A DNA stretch of 64,000 nucleotides from Thermosediminibacter litoriperuensis (lineage in GTDB: Bacteria; Bacillota; Thermosediminibacteria; Thermosediminibacterales; Thermosediminibacteraceae): assembly GCF_008124715.1 (NCBI RefSeq), contig NZ_VNHO01000010.1, positions 26,578 through 90,577 of the forward strand. Direction: 5' to 3'. Below are positions 60,866 to 64,000 of this stretch, one piece after another. The position numbers and the translations under genes were made by a program. Below the pieces are notes generated by a model, which saw only the letters and a list, made by a program, of their open reading frames with translations, did no database searches and had not been told where the DNA came from. The number at the start of each line of letters is the position of its first letter. The stretch's first letter is position 1.

Positions 60866-62170
60866 GTGAGATCCGGAGTGAGAACTCTCTTCATTTTCGC
60901 AATTACGGTTTTATTTTTATTTTCGCTGTTCACAAACGCTTCGGGGCTTCCGAATGAAAAGGGAGAAGTAGTATTCGTGCCGGTAAAGGGTATGGTGGAC
61001 CCGGGTATGGCCAAATTTGTAAAGAGGGCTGTGGAAGAAGCCCGGGAAGAACAGGCGTCCCTTTTAGTTTTAGAGATAGATACGCCCGGAGGACGGGTGG
61101 ATACCGCCGTTGAGATAAGCCAGACCATTCTGAACTCCCCCGTGCCGACGGCGGCCTATGTCAACAGCCAGGCCACGTCGGCGGGCGTGCTTATCGCCGT
61201 TTCCTGCGAAAAACTATACATGGCCCCCGGCTCCACAATAGGTGCAGCGGAAACCATCCCCAAAGAGGAGAAGGCCATATCCTACTGGAGGTCGAAGCTG
61301 GAAGGCGCTGCGGAGAGAAGGGGAAGGGATCCAAGGATCGTTGCGGCCATGGCCGATGCCGATGTGGAAATAGAGGGTTTAAAGGAAAAGGGAAAAATCC
61401 TTTCCCTCACCGCCCAAAAAGCCCTGGAACTGAAGCTGGCCGATGGGATCGCAGCCGACAGGAAGGAACTCCTGGCCGCCATTGGGGTCGGTGACAGGGA
61501 AATAAAAGAGGTAAAGCCCTATTTTTTGGAGAGGGTTGCCAGCTTCGTGACCGGCCCCTTTGTGGCTCCGATGCTTCTCACCATCGGGTTCATAGGGATT
61601 ATCACCGAGGTGCTGGCCCCGGGCTTCGGCGTGCCCGGTTTTATAGGCATAACCTCCCTGGTGCTGTTTTTCGCCGGCCACATGATAGCTGAACTCGCCG
61701 GCTGGGAATCGGTAATATTATTTTTGGCCGGCGTGATCCTGCTTGCCGTTGAAGCCCTGATGCCGGGGTTCGGCGTTTTCGGGCTGCTGGGCATAACAGG
61801 AATAATCACCGGTATAGTAACGGCTTCGGCTACCGTGAGGCAGGGTCTTATAACAGTTACAATATCCATGGTGTCAAGCATGGTCATCCTCGCCTTCCTT
61901 GTCAGGAGGCTGGCCCGGTCACCGTTTTTCGACCGGCTGGTGCTCTTTTCGCGGCTGGATAAATCTTCGGGATATTCCGCCACTGAGGAAAAGCCTGAAT
62001 TGCTGGGGCGCACGGGTGTGACGCTCACCCCGCTCAGGCCGGCCGGCATTGCCGATTTCGGCGGCACAAAACACGACGTGGTATCCGACGGAGAGTTCAT
62101 CGAATCAGGCCAGAGGGTAAGGGTGGTAAAGGTCGAAGGTGCCAGGATCGTGGTCGAGCGGGTTGATTAA
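60866..62170 (+). CDS. nfeD: NfeD-family membrane serine protease (long form)
   Basis: A signal/anchor segment is followed by a ClpP-class protease domain with LEIDTPGGRVDTAVEI and the nucleophile Ser in NSQATSAGVLIA, four or five membrane spans (about 240-350) and a C-terminal OB-like NfeD domain. Such proteins work with flotillins in membrane organisation. floA follows 20 nt downstream. Confidence 0.92.
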   Translation: MRSGVRTLFIFAITVLFLFSLFTNASGLPNEKGEVVFVPVKGMVDPGMAKFVKRAVEEAREEQASLLVLEIDTPGGRVDTAVEISQTILNSPVPTAAYVNSQATSAGVLIAVSCEKLYMAPGSTIGAAETIPKEEKAISYWRSKLEGAAERRGRDPRIVAAMADADVEIEGLKEKGKILSLTAQKALELKLADGIAADRKELLAAIGVGDREIKEVKPYFLERVASFVTGPFVAPMLLTIGFIGIITEVLAPGFGVPGFIGITSLVLFFAGHMIAELAGWESVILFLAGVILLAVEALMPGFGVFGLLGITGIITGIVTASATVRQGLITVTISMVSSMVILAFLVRRLARSPFFDRLVLFSRLDKSSGYSATEEKPELLGRTGVTLTPLRPAGIADFGGTKHDVVSDGEFIESGQRVRVVKVEGARIVVERVD

Positions 62171-62190
62171 AATAAGAGGAGGGGTTTGTT

Positions 62191-63183
62191 TTGGACGGAC
62201 TCATATTTTTGTTGGTGATACTCGGTTTTATTTTGGTTTTCTTCTCGGTTATTTTAAGTTTCATACCTCTGGGGCTATGGATTTCGGCCCTGGCGGCGGG
62301 GGTTAAAATCGGTATTTTCACCCTCGTCGGCATGAGGTTAAGGCGCGTTCCGCCGGATAAGATAGTGAAACCGCTAATCAAAGCCATCAAAGCGGGGCAG
62401 GATGTGGAAATAAACAAGCTCGAGGCCCATTACCTGGCCGGAGGTAACGTGGACAGGGTCATAGACGCCCTGATAGCGGCCCAGAGGGCGAACATCCCCC
62501 TGGAGTTCGAGAGGGCGGCGGCCATAGACCTGGCGGGGCGGGATGTACTGGAAGCCGTGCAGATGAGCGTAAACCCCAAGGTCATCGAGACTCCGATAGT
62601 AGCCGCTGTAGCCAAGGATGGCATCGAGGTGAAGGTAAAGGCGCGGGTTACCGTAAGGGCTAATATTGACCGGCTGGTGGGCGGCGCCGGTGAGGAGACC
62701 ATAATAGCCCGTGTAGGCGAGGGCATCGTCACCACTGTGGGCTCATCCAACAGCCACAAGGAAGTGCTGGAAAACCCGGACTCCATTTCAAGGACCGTGC
62801 TGAACAAGGGTCTTGACGCCGGAACCGCCTTTGAGATCCTCTCTATAGACATCGCCGACGTTGATGTGGGAAGGAATATCGGTGCGCGGCTCCAGATCGA
62901 CCAGGCCGAAGCCGATAAGCGGATCGCCCAGGCCAAGGCCGAGGAGAGAAGGGCTATGGCCGTGGCGAGGGAACAGGAAATGAAAGCCATGGTCCAGGAA
63001 ATGAGAGCCAAGGTAGTCGAGGCGGAGGCAGAGGTTCCCAAGGCCATGGCCGAGGCTCTGCGCACCGGAAAGATCGGAGTTATGGACTATTACAACATGA
63101 GGAACGTCATAGCCGATACCATGATGAGGGAATCCTTCTCAAAACTGGGACAGGATAGGCAGAAGCAGGAGGAAAAAGAATAA
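62191..63183 (+). CDS. floA: Flotillin-like protein FloA
   Basis: The 330-residue protein has an N-terminal membrane hairpin (about 2-45), a PHB-type domain ([20 protein letters not shown]) and a long Ala/Glu-rich coiled coil ([20 protein letters not shown]). It forms membrane microdomains and is usually encoded with NfeD, as here. TTG 62191 follows GAGGAGGGG. Confidence 0.94.
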   Translation: MDGLIFLLVILGFILVFFSVILSFIPLGLWISALAAGVKIGIFTLVGMRLRRVPPDKIVKPLIKAIKAGQDVEINKLEAHYLAGGNVDRVIDALIAAQRANIPLEFERAAAIDLAGRDVLEAVQMSVNPKVIETPIVAAVAKDGIEVKVKARVTVRANIDRLVGGAGEETIIARVGEGIVTTVGSSNSHKEVLENPDSISRTVLNKGLDAGTAFEILSIDIADVDVGRNIGARLQIDQAEADKRIAQAKAEERRAMAVAREQEMKAMVQEMRAKVVEAEAEVPKAMAEALRTGKIGVMDYYNMRNVIADTMMRESFSKLGQDRQKQEEKE

Positions 63184-63198
63184 AGGCGGTGGGCCTTC

Positions 63199-63714
63199 GT
63201 GGATTTTGACAACCTTTTATCCCTGATCATTTTCGTATTTGTCGTAGTCGCCCGGGTGCGGTGGCTGCGCAGGCTGCTGGGCAGAAAGCAAAAGCCCGGC
63301 AGCCCCCGGAAGATTCCGGTAGAAACCACTCAGACCCGGGAAGAGATTAAATCCTATAAAGATGAGTTCCCCAAAAGGTCGGAATATGTTTCTGAACCTT
63401 TCGTAGAAGAAAGTGCGGCGGACGAACTCTATAACGGCCTTGAATCGAATATTGAAACAGAAAAGTACCATAGCTGGGAAGAAACAGAGCCTGGATCTAG
63501 TTTTGAAGATTACAAGATTGAATCCGAACTGTCCGGCGAGTACGAAATGGAAGACCATATCCCCGAGAGACAAGCGGAAGTGGGGCAGGAATCGATAGTG
63601 CTTCCCCAAAAAGAAAAGCAGCCTTTCGTCCGTGAAGAGGAAATTATAAAGGGTTTCTTATTCCATGAGCTATTCGGCAGCCCCCTTTCCAAAAGGGTTC
63701 ATTCCGGCCGTTGA
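63199..63714 (+). CDS. Acidic hypothetical protein in the nfeD-floA operon
   Basis: The 171-residue protein has a short hydrophobic N terminus (LLSLIIFVFVVVARVRWLRR) followed by a basic patch and then a long, strongly acidic, low-complexity region (about 55-140). The C terminus IIKGFLFHELFGSPLSKR looks ordered. It follows floA by 15 nt. I do not recognise a family; a membrane-associated accessory of the FloA/NfeD system is a guess. Confidence 0.65.
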   Translation: MDFDNLLSLIIFVFVVVARVRWLRRLLGRKQKPGSPRKIPVETTQTREEIKSYKDEFPKRSEYVSEPFVEESAADELYNGLESNIETEKYHSWEETEPGSSFEDYKIESELSGEYEMEDHIPERQAEVGQESIVLPQKEKQPFVREEEIIKGFLFHELFGSPLSKRVHSGR

Positions 63715-63784
63715 AAGATGGATTTATTATCTGGCAAGATATCCATCGCGCAGAATAAAATGGTATATTGGAGGGATAACCACC

Positions 63785-64000
63785 GTGAAAAAAATCGGGT
63801 TCATCTGTACAGGTAATTCGGCACGAAGCCAGATGGCGGAAGGCTTCGGCAGGTACTTCGCAGGAAAATTGAACAAGCAGGTGGAGGTTTACTCGGCGGG
63901 GTCCAACCCGGCGGGTTTCGTTCATCCTCTGGCCGTAAAGTGCATGGAGGAAGAAGGAATAGATATTTCCGGCTACAGGTCTAAATCCCTGGACGACATC
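63785..64000 (+). CDS. ArsC/low-molecular-weight tyrosine phosphatase family protein, truncated by the window end
   Basis: From GTG 63785 the frame reads IGFICTGNSARSQMAEGFGR, with the CX5R phosphatase loop (C-TGNSA-R-S) of LMW-PTP and thioredoxin-coupled arsenate reductases. Then VYSAGSNPAG and MEEEGIDISGYRSKSLDDI follow to the edge. The catalytic DP motif lies beyond the window. The phrase GIDISGYRSK is usual for the ArsC-like branch. Confidence 0.88.
   Translation, partial: MKKIGFICTGNSARSQMAEGFGRYFAGKLNKQVEVYSAGSNPAGFVHPLAVKCMEEEGIDISGYRSKSLDDI

Overview
The window looks like a chromosome segment of a thermophilic or moderately thermophilic anaerobic Clostridia-type Firmicute. Pointers are a type I/III-style CRISPR repeat, a group C [FeFe] hydrogenase, glycyl radical chemistry, two sigma-54 activators, a B12-dependent propanediol microcompartment, many TTG/GTG starts and purine-rich Shine-Dalgarno sites. 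A Thermosediminibacter/Tepidanaerobacter-like organism would fit, but this is a guess from gene content. No rRNA, tRNA or complete insertion sequence was seen.

Layout. 1-155: tail of a CRISPR array and a terminator. 255-5125: promoter, leader, [2Fe-2S] protein, PAS-containing sensory hydrogenase, SpoIIE/PP2C phosphatase (frameshifted) and a sigma-54 activator. 5251-10376: a sigma-54 promoter driving an NSS symporter (with an in-frame amber codon), its tiny partner, a HypD-like glycyl radical dehydratase and its activase. 10360-17263 (minus strand): PRD regulator, fructose-type PTS IIA/IIB/IIC, GH38 alpha-mannosidase and an IscU-like protein with altered ligands. 17312-22040: MNT/HEPN remnant, then a TetR-controlled ABC-2 exporter flanked on both sides by related hairpin repeats and related gene debris. 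22177-30868: a sigma-54 promoter, a TRAP transporter, a LarA-like protein, five linked genes of which four are unrecognised and one is MPT-fold, and a sigma-54 activator. 31040-48578: PocR-type two-component system (response regulator frameshifted), a decayed membrane-protein locus, and a 16-gene pdu microcompartment operon. 48633-64000: small regulators, FAH-family enzyme, HAD and Fic pseudogenes, orphan mannose-type EIIA, DUF1848 protein, MNT/HepT toxin-antitoxin pair, GalE, MBL hydrolase, a folate operon without folB, polysaccharide deacetylase, NfeD-FloA, and the start of an ArsC/LMW-PTP gene.

How the genes work together. Three catabolic modules sit beside their own regulators: a hydroxyproline-like dehydratase module and a TRAP/LarA-like module, both with textbook -24/-12 promoters and an adjacent PAS-AAA+ activator, and a microcompartment for 1,2-propanediol (or glycerol) next to a PocR-LytS/AraC pair. 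The pdu operon has diol dehydratase, reactivase, CoA-acylating aldehyde dehydrogenase, PduL, PduO, PduS and shell proteins, but no alcohol dehydrogenase or propionate kinase.

The best candidate for an undescribed system is the TRAP/LarA-like operon at 22177-30868. The window also has an unusual number of broken genes (at least eight). Two of these breaks fall in homopolymers (C8, A7), so phase variation or sequencing error must be considered for those. All calls are from reading the sequence; no database search was run.
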